Shown: positions 28,996 to 40,152 of the stretch, one piece after another
Position numbering within the stretch: the first letter of the stretch is position 1
How the letters are laid out: each line of letters begins with the position of its first letter
DNA from: Hyaloraphidium curvatum
Taxonomy: Eukaryota; Monoblepharomycota; Hyaloraphidiomycetes; Hyaloraphidiales; Hyaloraphidiaceae
Assembly (NCBI GenBank): GCA_025558095.1
Contig: JAIVFI010000026.1
Coordinates: forward strand, 248,001-312,000
Reading direction: 5' to 3'
DNA length: 64,000 nt
Translations under genes and position numbers: made by a program
Notes under the pieces: model-generated
The model's database searches: none
Seen by the model: only the letters and a program-made list of their open reading frames with translations
Told to the model about the DNA's origin: nothing

Positions 28996-31449
28996 CTATG
29001 ACGAAAGCCTCTTGCCGGCCCTGGACCGGTCCCCGTCGGCCTGCTTGGCGAACGAGACCGAGGGCGAGGTCGACCGCTTGGGCTTGGGCGTCGGCGGGAC
29101 GAGGGCCTCGGCGACGGCCTGCGGGGACGCGGCGCGCTTCCTCCTGTCGATCTGACAGACGGGGCACAGTCAGCTTCCTCCACAACCAGAAGCGTCGCCT
29201 CGACTCACCCTCGCACGCGCCTTCTTGAGCAGCTCCTCCCTTGACAGCAACCTCGCCGCCCCTTCTTCCTCCTCCTCCAACCCCGGTGCGTCCCAATCCT
29301 CCCTCGTCACCGAAGGCGTCTCGAACGGCACCCAACCGCCCCTCTTCTCCCCCTCGCCCTGCTTCTCCCTCGCCGGCGTCGCCGCCCTCGACCCCTTGCT
29401 GCTGACCCTCCCCATCGCCTCCTCCGCATGCCCTTCCTCCGCGGCCCCGGTCCGGGGCGGCGACGACCCGATCCCGAAGAACGCCGAGCTCCTCCTCCTC
29501 CCCCTCGGATGCCCCCCTTCCCCGCCCTCGGCCGCCGACGACGTCCCCGGCCTGCTTCCCCCCCTCCCGTACCCCGCCGTCCCCGGCCTGCTCCCCACCC
29601 CACCCGCGCCGGGCGCGGGCGGCACCGGCGCCCCAATCAACCTCTCCTTGAGCGCCAGCAGCTCCAGCGCCTTCTCCTCCGCGAAGCGGAGCACGTCCAT
29701 CGCTGCCTCTGGGGTGGAAGCGAGCTGCAGCGCCGCGGGGGGGACGAACCGCACGCGCGCGGGGACGATGGGGGGGAGGGAGGAGAGCTTGGTGCAGAGG
29801 GCGCGGCAGGCGGAGAGGAAGGAGGAGAGGGAGTCGCGGTGCAGGGAGAGCTGGGATTGGAGGTGCTCGGTACGGGAGGTGGTGGATGCGAGTGCGCGCT
29901 GCGGGACGGTGAGTCGGCATGCGTTCGGGGCGGCAGGCTGTCGGGCTGAACCAACCTGAAGGCGATCGCGGCGTTCGTCCTCGCCCTCCTGCTTGATCCG
30001 CCTCTTCTTGTCGGCCTCGTCGATCTCGGCGCGCATGGCGGCGAGCTTGGCGCGGTGGCCCGCAGCCTGCATCCCCAGCTCGTTGACGTAGCCGAACAGG
30101 CTGTACCCACGGTGCTCCAGCTGCACGAACCGCGCGACGAGCTGCTTCGGGTCGCCGAGATCGCCTTGCCCGCTGGCACCGGCGTCCTCCCACGCGGCCA
30201 CCATCTCCTTCAGCTCGTCGAGTGCCTCGGTGTAGACCTCGACCGTCTCGCGCGGCGTGCGGGCGACCAGCATGGCCGGGATAGACCCGCTCGCGCGCTC
30301 CAGCTCCCTGCGCTCCCGCTCCAGCTCGACCTTCTTCTCGCTGCGCTCGCGCAGCTTCTCGGCCAGGAAGCTCCTCAGCTCCTCGTCGGCCTCCCTGCGC
30401 CTCCTGTTCTCCCTCGCCTCCCTCTCGAACGCCTCCCTCTCCCTCGCCTGCACCTCCCTCAGCCTCAGCAGCTGCACCTGGCTCGCGTCCCTCGCGGCGT
30501 TGGCCGCGTTGGTCGCCTGCACCAGCTCCCCCGAGCGCCGCTTGATCTCCCCCGCCTCGCGCTCGAGCCGCCTCCACGCCTGGGTGTAGGCCACGAGCTC
30601 GTGCCGCACCGAGGTGACCTGCTCGCGCAGGCGGCGGCCGGCGATGAGGAGCTCGTTGTATTTTTCCGTGGCTTTGTCGAGGCGGGATTCGGCGGAGCGG
30701 AGCTGCGAGGCCAGGGCCTGGGATTCGGAGGTGAGGGAGTGGGTGCCCGAGGCGAGCTGGCGGAGCTGGGCCATGCGGGACTGCAGCGAGGAGATGGATT
30801 GGTTGGTCTCGTTGACCGAGGACGTCAGGGTGCTGATTTTGGAGGTGTAGGACGCTGGAAACCGTGGTCAGCTCTGACCGAATCTGAAGTTGGTTCGTCT
30901 GCGGCCGCCCACCGATTTCCCGCTTGACGGTCTCGAAATCCGCCGGCCGGCTTTTGACCTTCATCTTGGTCAGCACCTCGACCTGCCGCTCCAGCTCGGC
31001 GTTCTCGTCCCGCATGGTAGCGATGGCCGACTTTTGCTTGGCGATGGTCTGCGTCGCCGAATCGGCGTACGAGCGCCGCTCGGCTTCCAGGACCTTGTAG
31101 GCCCGCTGGAGGCGCCGGAGCTCTTGCTCCACTGTCCAACAAAAACAAAAAAGGGCGAGAAGTTGCCGTTGGGCGACAGCGTGCCGGGGCTCCGAGTTAG
31201 GCATGGGTTGTTCCCGGGAGAGCTCGGCCGGCACGCACCAGCGCCTCCCCGTCCTTCGACCTCCTCCCCATGCTCCTCCTCGTCAATCCGGTCCACATCC
31301 CTCTCCCGCTCCCGGTAGAGCTCCCTCGCCGCGCTCAGGGCGGTGTCGTCCTTGCTCCTCCTCTCCTTTTTCGGCGACGGCGGCTCGGAGCCCGGCGCCG
31401 AGACCGTGCCCCGCGCCCGGGAAAACAGGGCATGGAGCGCGTTTGGCAT
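28996..31449 (-). CDS. outer dynein arm docking complex coiled-coil protein (ODAD1/CCDC114-CCDC63-like)
   Basis: Model: complement(join(28996..29151, 29209..29898, 29956..30854, 30913..31131, 31239..31449)), 724 aa; introns 57, 57, 58 and 107 nt. Nearly the whole protein is heptad-type coiled coil. Diagnostic blocks of the docking-complex DC2 group are visible: LRRLQRAYKVLEAERRSYAD with ATQTIAKQKSAIATMRDENA at the start, and LVARFVQLEHRGYSLFGYVN in the middle. The tail is Ser/Pro/Arg-rich and ends AGKRLSS. The role in other organisms is to anchor outer dynein arms to doublet microtubules. Its presence argues that the organism makes motile flagella at some stage or did so recently. Confidence 0.8.
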
Positions 31450-31790
31450 TCAGTATCTGCGGTCCGTGAGCGGCTTATGGTGGCCCGGTTGCTCAAAACG
31501 TTGGGGCGGGGTCCACCGCCGTTTCTGACGCGAGCTGCCGGATGACCCTTGCAAGCAAAGCGAACCCCGATCGCGCCGGGGATCCAAGGAGCCGGGCGCC
31601 TTTAAGACATCTCAAGAGCCCATGGAACCGGCTCGAGCATCGGTCGGTGGGCCACTGGGCCGGAATTGTGTGCGCTTCTGTCCACGTCCCACCGCGGACG
31701 CGGGGAAGGGAATCTCCGCTGCCGGCGTCGAACCTTCTTCCATTCCGGGTGGGCTACAACAACCAGCAACCACGGTGCCGAGCAGAGAAG
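31450..31790. other. divergent intergenic region
   Basis: Lies between the docking-protein gene (minus) and the membrane-family gene (plus). No gene-like frame with conserved features. Confidence 0.4.
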
Positions 31791-33329
31791 ATGGCGGAAA
31801 AGCTTTTCACGCCGCGCGAGTGGATTGCTTTGTTCCCGGCGCAGCCCCCCGACGACGGGGACGCGACGTTCCTCGGAGATGCTCCGCCCGACCCCGCCGC
31901 GGCTTTGCGCGCCGCCGAGCCCCTGACTTTCGATGTGCTTCTTTCTGCGGTGCCTGATCCTCTGCTCCGGTGGCAGATGCGTGCAGCGTGGTCGCTGGAG
32001 CCGCTATCGGTTCGCATTCTGTTGCGGTACGGAGCGCTCTTCTCACTGGCTCTGGTACTTTGCGGCTCCGTCTGGACATTGAACACGGGTGTCTATGGCG
32101 GGCCACAGATCACCGCGGCGTTTACGGGGTACTCCGGCGTTGCGGCGCTCACGATGGCGCTGTTCGTGGCAACGCGCTTCCGCGAGGACGGCTGGGCCGC
32201 GCTCTACCGCCCATTCCGCAGGCCTGTAGCCACGACGGCACCCGCCGCCGCGCCTTTGGATGTGAGCACCCACCCCTTTGCCGGCCTCGCACGCTGGTGC
32301 CAGCTTGTCGGGCTTTCTCCAGCATTTTCGGGCTATGCCGACCTGCTTTCCGCTCCCGAAGCCGGCCGCCTCGTCGAGCACCGCGATGGTGACCGCGATT
32401 GCCCGTGCGCGCTCCCATCGTGCATGGGTGGCGCCCCGGGCTCGATAGGGCTTCACCGGATCGCGGCGACCGCAATGTACTTCGCCGTGGAGCTGGTCGA
32501 ATGGCTTCTGCTCGTGTGGTCTCCCGTTGTTGTGCTCTCATCGAGAACCTGGACTTCGCGTTGGGCAGCGCCCACCGCTGCCGTCTACCGTGGGTCGGCG
32601 CTCGCGCCTAGCGCTTTTGCGCCCGTCACTGATCTTGTGCCCGCACCAGTATTCGTAGTTGTTGTTCATTCGGTGCCGACTGCCGTGGGAATCACGACGA
32701 CCGCCGTGCCAGCCCTCACCCTTGCCAGGAAGTTGCACCGCCGCGCAGTAAAGCTCGCCCTGCAAGACCTCCTCTCCCGGTGCTCCTCCCCCACCCCGTT
32801 GGCCGATCCCAGCCCCGACGAACCGTATGTCCAGCTGCATCTTGCTCTCGCCGCCACCTACGTTACGCAGCTCCGCTTCGTCTCCAACGGCCAGGCTGTG
32901 GTCCTCACCGCCGGAGCCGCCATCGTCGTTGCCGCCGCCGCCAACGCCGCTGTTGGGCAATGTATTCCCGCCTACCTAGTCCTAATGGCGTGCTACCTCA
33001 CCCTTGGGCCTTCGTGGCACATGTCCTTCGTGGCGGTCTGGAACAGCAGCATCGCCTCGGTTACGGACCTCTACCTCGGGGCGCGGACCGCTCTCGCCCT
33101 CCTCGGACCCCGGTCTGCGCACCCCGAGACCGTTGAGCGGCACATGCACGTGCTCGAGCTGCTTGCCGATGGCATGACCGCGCGCCGGGGGAGATTCCTC
33201 GGGTTCGCGGTCGGACTGGGAACCGTGCGGACCTACCTGGCAACGCTCTTCACTGTCGCGCTTGGGCTGTGGACGCTGTTGCGCGGGGCGGGGATTGCGT
33301 TCGTGCCGGATTCGGTGTGCCCGGGATAG
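31791..33329 (+). CDS. multi-pass membrane protein, third CPC-motif family member
   Basis: Intronless, 512 aa from ATG 31791 (MAEKLFTPREWIALFPAQPP). Same plan as the gene at 8310-9836: Pro-rich start with an acidic residue run, paired hydrophobic helices (ILLRYGALFSLALVLCG, GVAALTMALFVATRF), the Cys motif DCPCALPSC, further helices, LHRRAVKLALQDLLSR, helices around VVLTAGAAIVVAAAANAA, and the terminal TLFTVALGLWTLLRGAGI. Sequence identity to the 8310 copy is low outside these blocks, so the duplication is older than that of the inverted pair. Function unknown; receptor- or transporter-like topology. Confidence 0.7.
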   Translation: MAEKLFTPREWIALFPAQPPDDGDATFLGDAPPDPAAALRAAEPLTFDVLLSAVPDPLLRWQMRAAWSLEPLSVRILLRYGALFSLALVLCGSVWTLNTGVYGGPQITAAFTGYSGVAALTMALFVATRFREDGWAALYRPFRRPVATTAPAAAPLDVSTHPFAGLARWCQLVGLSPAFSGYADLLSAPEAGRLVEHRDGDRDCPCALPSCMGGAPGSIGLHRIAATAMYFAVELVEWLLLVWSPVVVLSSRTWTSRWAAPTAAVYRGSALAPSAFAPVTDLVPAPVFVVVVHSVPTAVGITTTAVPALTLARKLHRRAVKLALQDLLSRCSSPTPLADPSPDEPYVQLHLALAATYVTQLRFVSNGQAVVLTAGAAIVVAAAANAAVGQCIPAYLVLMACYLTLGPSWHMSFVAVWNSSIASVTDLYLGARTALALLGPRSAHPETVERHMHVLELLADGMTARRGRFLGFAVGLGTVRTYLATLFTVALGLWTLLRGAGIAFVPDSVCPG

Positions 33330-33487
33330 CAGCGGGAAGCGACTCGTGATGAGGTGCCGAGACGTATGGGCAACCATCTCTTGGATGGCTAGCTCCTCAT
33401 TACACACTCTTTCAACTACAACAAACACCATGCAATGAGCACCTTCTTGTGACTTTGGGCATTTACTGTGACAATATCAGCTACGGG

Positions 33488-34374
33488 TTAGGTCAACAGG
33501 AGACCGCGGAATCGATTCGCACCTTCCTGCGCTGTGTATCCGCCGTCGATCACCAGCTCAGAGCCAGTTATGAAGGAGGACTCGTCCGATGCCAGGAACA
33601 CCACGGCCTCGGCGACGTCCTCGGGCTCGCCGTGTCTCCCTAAGGGCACCGTCGAGGCGATCAGGCCCGCCAGGTCCGGGGCGGCGCCGGTGTCGGGACC
33701 GAACTGGTAGACCGAGGACATGGCACGGGATGTGTCGGCGGGGTGGCCATTTCTTGCCAGAGCACTGGAGCGCGCTGACCTTTGTAAGCCCGCGCACTCC
33801 GAACTTGCTCGCGATGTAGCTTGTGATCGGATCCGGCGTCCCGATAATGCCGCCGTCCGAGCACATGTTGACCACGCTCCTGTACTCCGCGGAAGTGCTG
33901 CGCAGCATGAGCGGGATGGCGTGCCTCGTCCCGAGGAACACGCCGGACAGGTTGACTTTCTGCACGGCCTCGAACGCCGAGAGTTCCTCCTCCGGGATGA
34001 ACCCCTCGTCGAAAAACACGCCGGCGTTGTTGACCTGCACGTCCAGGCGGCCGAATTCGCGCTCGATCGTCTCCATGCAGGACTTCCAATGCGTCTCGTT
34101 TGTCACGTCCAATGGAATCGCGATGGCCTTGCCACCCCGACCGGCCTTCCTCGCTTTCCGCCTCCACCTCGGCGGCCACGCCCTCCAACGCGTCCATCCT
34201 GCCCGGCAGATCCGCGACGGCCACGGTGGCGCCCTCGCTCGCCATCCGCAGCTCGCACGCGCGGCCGATGCCGCGGCCTGCCGCGCCGCTGACCAGGCAC
34301 ACACGCGGCGTGCCGTCGCGGTTGACGAGGCGACGCCCGGTCGCGAAGCCGCGGAATCGAACGGCTCCGCTCAT
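33488..34374 (-). pseudogene. disrupted short-chain dehydrogenase
   Basis: SDR features are present but broken. First segment (from ATG 34374): MSGAVRFRGFATGRR, VCLVSGAAGRGIGRACE, DALEGVAAEVEAESEE. Then near 34150 the frame shifts by one; no splice pair of normal size explains it. Second segment: [35 protein letters not shown] and SYIASKFGV with the Y-x3-K pair, up to GVRGLTK. A 76-nt GT-AG interval (33704-33779) joins in phase to [15 protein letters not shown] and the normal SDR ending ([16 protein letters not shown]). About 30 residues that usually lie between K-x(7) and this point (the 'IRVN-x-V-x-PG' strand) are absent. Two lesions favour a pseudogene; an assembly error is the alternative. 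Confidence 0.65.
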
Positions 34375-34774
34375 CGTGCGGTGGTGGCCGTGCGATAGGC
34401 TGCGTCGCCGAGATTGCCTTCGCGGCGCGCGGGAGACGGTGCCATGCGCGATCGGGGTCGATCGCAGACACTCCGCCGTGGGCCGCCTCCGCTCATCCGT
34501 GGCAAGCAGCAGCATCGTGGCCTGGAGTCAATGAAAGTTCAAGAATTAGGCTGAGCGCGACGTGTTTTTCGTCCGGGCCCGCCGCCCCTCGAGCCCGACT
34601 TAGGACTTGGGCGGGACTATTGACGAAATTCTCTTACGCAACCACATTGCGAACACAGATCCTATCTTCGGTCCCCTCCTAAACCGTGTGACGAATGTTT
34701 TACGCCTACTGCAGTGACAAAGGGTGAGATGGTGCTCGATGTCGAACTGCGATGTTTCCCCACCTCCCGGCCAA
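34375..34774. other. intergenic
   Basis: AT-richer stretch between the disrupted SDR and the end of the four-helix membrane protein. No gene recognised. Confidence 0.4.
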
Positions 34775-35300
34775 TCAAAGCATGCAGCCGATGGCGTAGG
34801 TCATGGCGTATGTTTCGACCAGGTTCCCGAGCCAGAAGAACAGCAGCATCCTCCCACTCAGCGGGTATGTCGTGTAGTCGAGGAAAATGCCGTGGGCCGA
34901 GGTGAGCGCCCACACGCCGACGCCGTAGCTTGCTGTCTCGGCCGGAGTCCACGCGCGGACGGCGGCCTGGCCGTACGTGGCAAACGCCAGAATGGTGAAG
35001 AGCGCGGCGCCGACGATGGAGGAGCCGAAGGGCTGTACGGGACGGCGGTCGCGGTCGTTGATCAGCGCGCGATACCGGCGGCGGGAGCGCCCGGAAACCC
35101 ACGAAGTACCCCATGCGCGGGTCGCTGAGCGGGCGGAACGGCGGCCCGCCCATCTCCTTCTCGATGCCGAGCAGCGGCTTGAGCAGGACGACCTTGGTCG
35201 CGATTGCCGCGGCGACGTTGGCGCCGGCGCCCGCGAGCACGGCGAGGGCGACGGACTTGTGCGGCAGCGCGGAGAGCGCGGAGGGGATGCTGAAGGCCAT
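34775..35300 (-). CDS. small four-helix membrane protein
   Basis: Model: complement(join(34775..35032, 35103..35300)), 151 aa; one intron of 70 nt (GTGGGT...CAG) that converts a shadow frame into a protein with four hydrophobic helices: SVALAVLAGAGANVAAAIAT, SSIVGAALFTILAFATYGQ, YGVGVWALTSAHGIFL and MLLFFWLGNLVETYAMTYAI. The loop after the first helix is charged (GIEKEMGGPPFRPLSDPRM). The length and four-helix plan resemble DUF1761-type or other small fungal membrane proteins, but I cannot name the family. The next minus-strand gene, at 35523-36394, is also a small membrane protein and could be functionally linked. Confidence 0.65.
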
Positions 35301-35522
35301 ATTCGGGCGCGATGCGGTCGGAAGGGACGGGGGAAGTGAGTGCGGGCGACAGCGGCGGGACCGGGGTCCCCTGGTGGCGGGCGGTGTCATTGCGACGCAA
35401 TGGCGGCATTTCCATGAGCTTCCGCGCCGGACATGGAGCGTGGACGTCGGTCGCGCGTCGCTCCCAGCTATTGATGGGGCGTGCCTTCTTGTCTCTCGGC
35501 GCACTGCGAGGCGCGGATGTGA

Positions 35523-36394
35523 CTACTCCTCCTTCCCCTTCCCATTTTCCCTCGCCTTTTCCGCAAACACCGCAACCATCGCCGCCATCGCCGCCGGCAC
35601 GAAAACGAGCCACGTCGCGCCGACGAATATCAGCTTTGGAAACACCGCGGCCAAGAAGTAGGACGGCGAGACGGCCCCGTTCAGGATCAGCGACCAGCGC
35701 ATGACCCTGTATGCGAGGGAGGAGGAGGGGCCGGATGCGGGGAGGGAGAGGCCGGCAAATAGGGTGGAGAGGCCTTGGACGAAGTATCCGGCACCCTGAG
35801 CGACCGGATCACGGTGATGAGCCTGCCAACAAAAGAGGGGCGGCGAGGCTCACGTCAATGGCGGGGAGGGGGTATCCCGAAGCCATAGACCAAGGAAACA
35901 GGTTCTTTGCGGCTTCGCCGGAGCCGAGAATGCCGCCTTGGGAAGCTCCCTGGATGGTTTCCGGGCATCAGCTGCCCGTCCCCACGCCGGCCCTAGCCGA
36001 ACGTTGCCACTGACCCCCGGAATGACGCTCAGCGTCTCCGCGGAGTAGACCAGCGTCGTTATCGCCGAGTAGACCCCCGCAAACCCCACCGCCAGGTGGC
36101 TCAGATGTCGCTTCCTGGGGTCCGCGAGGCCGTAATGGAGCGCCACCGTCGACGCCAGGAACGACGGCGACAGCAGCCACGAGGGGAGGTACATGAACAT
36201 CTCGTCTGCCGGGGCCTTGACGAGGCCGAGCCCGGCGGCGGCTGCGGGGATCCGGTGAGATTCCGCGCGCCGCGGCGGACGCAGGGAGAGCGCGCACGGA
36301 GGCTCAGGGCGAAGCCGGCGGCGCCGACTGCGGACAGCGACGAGGCGTAGAGGCCGAGGCGATACACGGAGAGCAAGTCCACGCCCTCAGACAT
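35523..36394 (-). CDS. multi-pass membrane protein
   Basis: Model: complement(join(35523..35795, 35855..35949 extended to 35854, 36015..36241, 36298..36394)), that is exons 36394-36298, 36241-36015, 35949-35854 and 35795-35523, 230 aa. Introns are 56, 65 and 58 nt. The third could also end early at 35823 (31 nt), but the longer choice restores both frame and size. Helices: LGLYASSLSAVGAAGFALSL, YLPSWLLSPSFLASTVALHYG, HLAVGFAGVYSAITTLVYSA, GYFVQGLSTLFAGLSL, WSLILNGAVSPSYFLAAVFP and FVGATWLVFVPAAMAAMVAV, then a Lys-rich tail (KARENGKGKEE) of the kind seen on ER proteins, with KGKEE at the very end. Family not recognised. Confidence 0.6.
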
Positions 36395-36671
36395 CGTGTT
36401 TGTTGGTGTGAAGTGTGGAGTTGAAGGTGAGTCAGGCGCATGGTTACGTTGTTGGTCCCTCGACACTCCCGCGTTTCCCCGACAAAAGGCTCGCCCATCT
36501 TGGACGACAAGCACTAAACGAAGGGGCAGAATGACAATCAATGGGTCTCGAACGATACCACAGTTGGTTTAGATTGGGCCTTGTAGTTGCGGCCATACCA
36601 ATCCCTTGCCGTCAGCGGAGGGACGCGTGACCGCGGCCGTCCCCCACCGGTCACTCGCTCCGCGCGCCGCG

Positions 36672-38625
36672 ATGGAGGCGCTGCACGCCCTCGGCGTGGC
36701 GCTCCTTGCGCTGTTGGTGTATACCGTCTGGCTGGCGGTTCGGTTCCGCGGGCGTGCGGCATTCAGCGCCGACCTGCCGCGCGAAGTGCCGCAAATGCGC
36801 GACGGCAACCTGCCGATCTTCGGCACCATCTTCCGGGTGGCCGCTGTTCGCTCGCTGCTCTACGACGAGATCCTGCGGTGGTCCGAGGAGCTCGGCCCGG
36901 TGTTCCGCGTGACGGGCTACGTGCCGTTCGTGGCGTTCATGGACGCGCTCGTCGCCGTGCACCCAAAGGACGTCGAGCACGTGCTGCGGGACCCCTACGT
37001 CTTCGAGAAAGGCGACGGCTTCCGCGAGGCCTTCGGCACTCTCTTCGGCGCAGGCATCTTCGCCGCGGACGGAAACCACTGGCGCGTGCTCCGCAAGACC
37101 GCCTCCAACATCTTCTCCGTGCGGAGCTTCCGCGACGCCTACACCCCCGCCTTCGCCGCCGACGCCGCCGTGCTCCGCGGCCACCTCGCCCGCGCGGCCG
37201 CCCGCGGCAAACAGGACCCGCAGGCCTGCGTGGACGTGCAGGACCTCCTCCTGCGGTCGACCATGGACTCGTTCGTCCGCATCTCGATGGGCGCCGACGT
37301 GGGCAACCTCGCCGGCGAGGGCACCTTCGATGCCAGCGGGCGCTACGTGCTGCCCGACGTCCCCTTTTCCAAGGCTCTCGACGGGATGAACACGGTGTGC
37401 CGGGCGAGGATGGACCAACCCTTCTGGAAGGTGACGGAGCACCTGGATGGCACGCGGAGGAAGCTCCGCGAGTGGAACGCCGTGCTGGACGACTTTACGG
37501 GGCGGATCATTGCCGAGAAGCGGGCGCGGCGGGCAAAGGGCGAGGTCGGCAGGAACGACCTCCTCGATTGTGGGTTTCACCGCGCGGATGGACGCGACCT
37601 TCATCTCACTAGTTCACCTCGCAGTCTACCTGGACCACAAGCAGGAAGACGGCTCGGAGCTCCCCGACCACGTCCTGCGCGACGCCGCGCGGAACATGAT
37701 CCTCGCCGGCCGAGGTGAGCACGGTCCTGCCTTCGAGCCGCCGCCCGGCTTCAACTCCTCGGTTCCAGACACCACCGCGCAGACCCTCGCCTGGCTCGTG
37801 TACGAGCTCGACCTCCACCCCGGCTGCGCCGACCTCGCTCGCAAGGAGATGGACGCCGTCCTGGGGCCGGACAGGGACCGTCTCCCGGGCTACGCCGAGA
37901 TACCGGAGCTCCGGTACTGCATGGCCGTGTTCCTCGAGACCCTCAGGCTGCACTCGAACGTGCCCGCCAACATCAAGTTGGTCCCTTGCCGCCTCGCCTG
38001 CGCACTAGGAATCCGCTGACTCATCCCCCCCAAAAACGCAGGTTCGTCGCCAAGGACTCGGTCCTCCCCGCCACCGGCGCCCCCGTCAAGGCCGGGCAGG
38101 CCGTCATCCTCTCGTCGTACGCCATGGGCCGCTCGGAATTGGTCTGGGGCGCGGACCGTTTGGAGTTCAAGCCCGAGAGGTGGCTCGACGAAAAGGGCGG
38201 GCTGAAGAGGGAGGACAGCTACAAGTACCCGGCGTTCAACGCGGGGCCGAGAATCGTGGGTCATCGTCCGGCCTTCCGCACGGGGCGGCCCGGCTCACGC
38301 GCCCCTCCTTCCGCAGTGCCTCGGGATGGACATGGCCAAGTGCTTCCCGTCCCCGCCGCCCGACCTTCCTTGCCTGACCCGACCCCGCCCCCTTGCCCGC
38401 AGACAGGAAGCCATGGTCCTCATGTGCGCCATGCTCCGGCGCTTCCGCCTCGAGGTGGTCCGCGAGGACGACCCGGCCAAGTGGGGCGACTTTGCCGCGC
38501 GCAGGGGGCGGTACGACATCCGTGGGTGCTCGGCGCGCGCTGCGGGACGGGAGGGAGGCTGATCCTGAGAAGAGGTGACGCTGGCGCTGAGGAAGGCGCT
38601 GGACGTGAGGGTGGTGGAGGTGTGA
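36672..38625 (+). CDS. cytochrome P450, CYP86/CYP63-like (fatty-acid omega-hydroxylase type)
   Basis: Model: join(36672..37569, 37625..37714, 37769..37976, 38042..38255, 38317..38339, 38403..38521, 38573..38625), 534 aa; six introns of 51-65 nt, including a 23-nt exon that carries the heme Cys. Landmarks: N-terminal anchor ALGVALLALLVYTVWLAV; GAGIFAADGNHWRVLRKTAS with SVRSFRD, typical of the CYP86 clan; I-helix LAGRDTTAQT (Asp330); ExxR Glu386/Arg389 in ETLRLHS; FKPERW; heme loop FNAGPRICLG with Cys471. All phases agree. CYP86-like enzymes mostly hydroxylate fatty acids or alkanes at the ER using a P450 reductase. The peroxisomal phytanoyl-CoA dioxygenase lies next door in convergent orientation. 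Confidence 0.9.
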
Positions 38626-38775
38626 TACGGGCGGGAGCGGGACGGGGTTTTGGCGGTTCGGGTGCGATCTCTGAGTCTCTGCTTTCGTAAGTTGGAATGC
38701 CCTGGAGGTGGTCGACGATGAACAGACAACTTCAATTGATTGATTTACGACACACTCTGCCCCTCCCTGGAGCGT

Positions 38776-40152
38776 CTAGAGCTTCGCCTTGTCCTCTTCC
38801 GCCCCCTCGCGCTTGAACCACTTGAACCCGCCGTTGACGGGGTCGATCGCCTTGGTGGGGAAGACGGAGTCCCAGTTGCCGATGCTGCCTCGACGTTAGC
38901 GCATGCTTTTCGTGCGGGCCGCGGAAGGAGGCTCACTTTGGCGAGTGGATCGAGTAGCCCAGCAGGCTCCTCATCCGCGGCGACATCTTGAGCACGTCGA
39001 GCGGGTTCACCGTCATGAAGTAGCTTATCCCCCCATGGGGCACCCCGTCAGCCTTCCTTCATCCGCACGCAGCACGGTGGAGACCCACTTCTCGTTGGTC
39101 CGGATGTACGGCTCGCAGTACTGCGCCGTGATGCACATCCGCGGCTGGTCGGAGGTCAGATTGGGACCGGCACCGTGCCACACAGTGCCGAGGTACACGA
39201 TCACGTCGCCGGGGTTCATGAGCGCGCGGACGTAGCCGCTGTCGGGGTCGGCTGGGAACGGCGGGTCAGTGGAAACGTGGCGGAGGAGGGTCGGCGAGGC
39301 GTACGGAGGCGCTCGGGGTCCCATTTGTGCGAGCGGGGGTAGAGGTACGTCGCGCCTGGCAAGACCATGAGCGAAGCGGGGCGGGAAGAGCGGGCAGGAC
39401 GCACCGTTCTCCTCCGTGAACTCGTCGATGGCCCACAAGGTGGCGCACGTGAAGGCCTGGTGCGGCATCGGCACGCGGATGAAGCCGTCGTCGTGGTGGA
39501 TAGGCTGGCGCTTCTCGCCCGGGTGCACCCTGGAGATTGGGGGTTAGGGCGACGGAGCCGCAGCCCGCGGCCGGTGAAGCCCACTCGATGGTCTGGCAGA
39601 AGAGGAGGAGGAAGTTGGGGAGGAGGATGTGGTCGAGGAGCTCCATGACGCGCGGGTGCTCAACGAGCTGGTCGAAAATGACGTGCTGGGGGGCAAAGGG
39701 GTCAGCACCGGCGACATTCCGGTTGAGGACGGCCCACCTTGCCGGGCAGCCCCATGATCCGGATCGTCTTTGTCCCCTCGAACCCGTTCCGCCCGAACCG
39801 CTGGTTCTGCATCGCGTGGACGGCCTCCTTGATCTTCCGCACCGTGTCCTTGTCCAGCACGTTACGGAGGATCACGTAGCCCTCCTCCTTGAGGTGGGTC
39901 AAATCCGCGACGATGCGCGGGTCGACCTTCCGGGAGGCGATGTTTTCCTCGGCCTCGAAGAAGGGCATGACCGTGGCGTTCTTCTGGTCGTTCAGGCTGC
40001 CAATTGCGGCAGTCAGAACGGTGCTCTTCCCGGTGGAGGGGAGGGCGGACGCACTATGTTGCGATGTACTTCTTCTGGCCCTCCTGCGACACCGCGGCGT
40101 CCGCGGCCACGGGCGCCGTGGGCAGCGAGGGCGTCGCGGACGTCGGCGCCAT
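38776..40152 (-). CDS. phytanoyl-CoA dioxygenase (PhyH) family protein, peroxisomal
   Basis: Model: complement(join(38776..38884, 38937..39023, 39089..39251, 39305..39355, 39405..39529, 39585..39685, 39738..39996, 40055..40152)), 330 aa, eight exons; introns 49-65 nt, several with CTAAC or CTGAC branches. Fe(II)/2-oxoglutarate dioxygenase features: QPIHHDDGF with the H-x-D metal ligands near 164-167, distal His237 in TVWHGAG and Arg249 in SDQPRMCI for 2-oxoglutarate. ILRNVLDKDTVRKIKE is the typical opening. The protein ends EEDKAKL; AKL is a strong PTS1, so a peroxisomal location is likely. Substrate may be a branched acyl-CoA, but many fungal PhyH proteins act on other small molecules. Confidence 0.9.

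Noticed and set aside
35823-35853. 31-nt intron in the membrane gene at 35523-36394
   Set aside because: Shorter than any other intron here; a 58-nt version to 35796 gives the same frame and a better helix.
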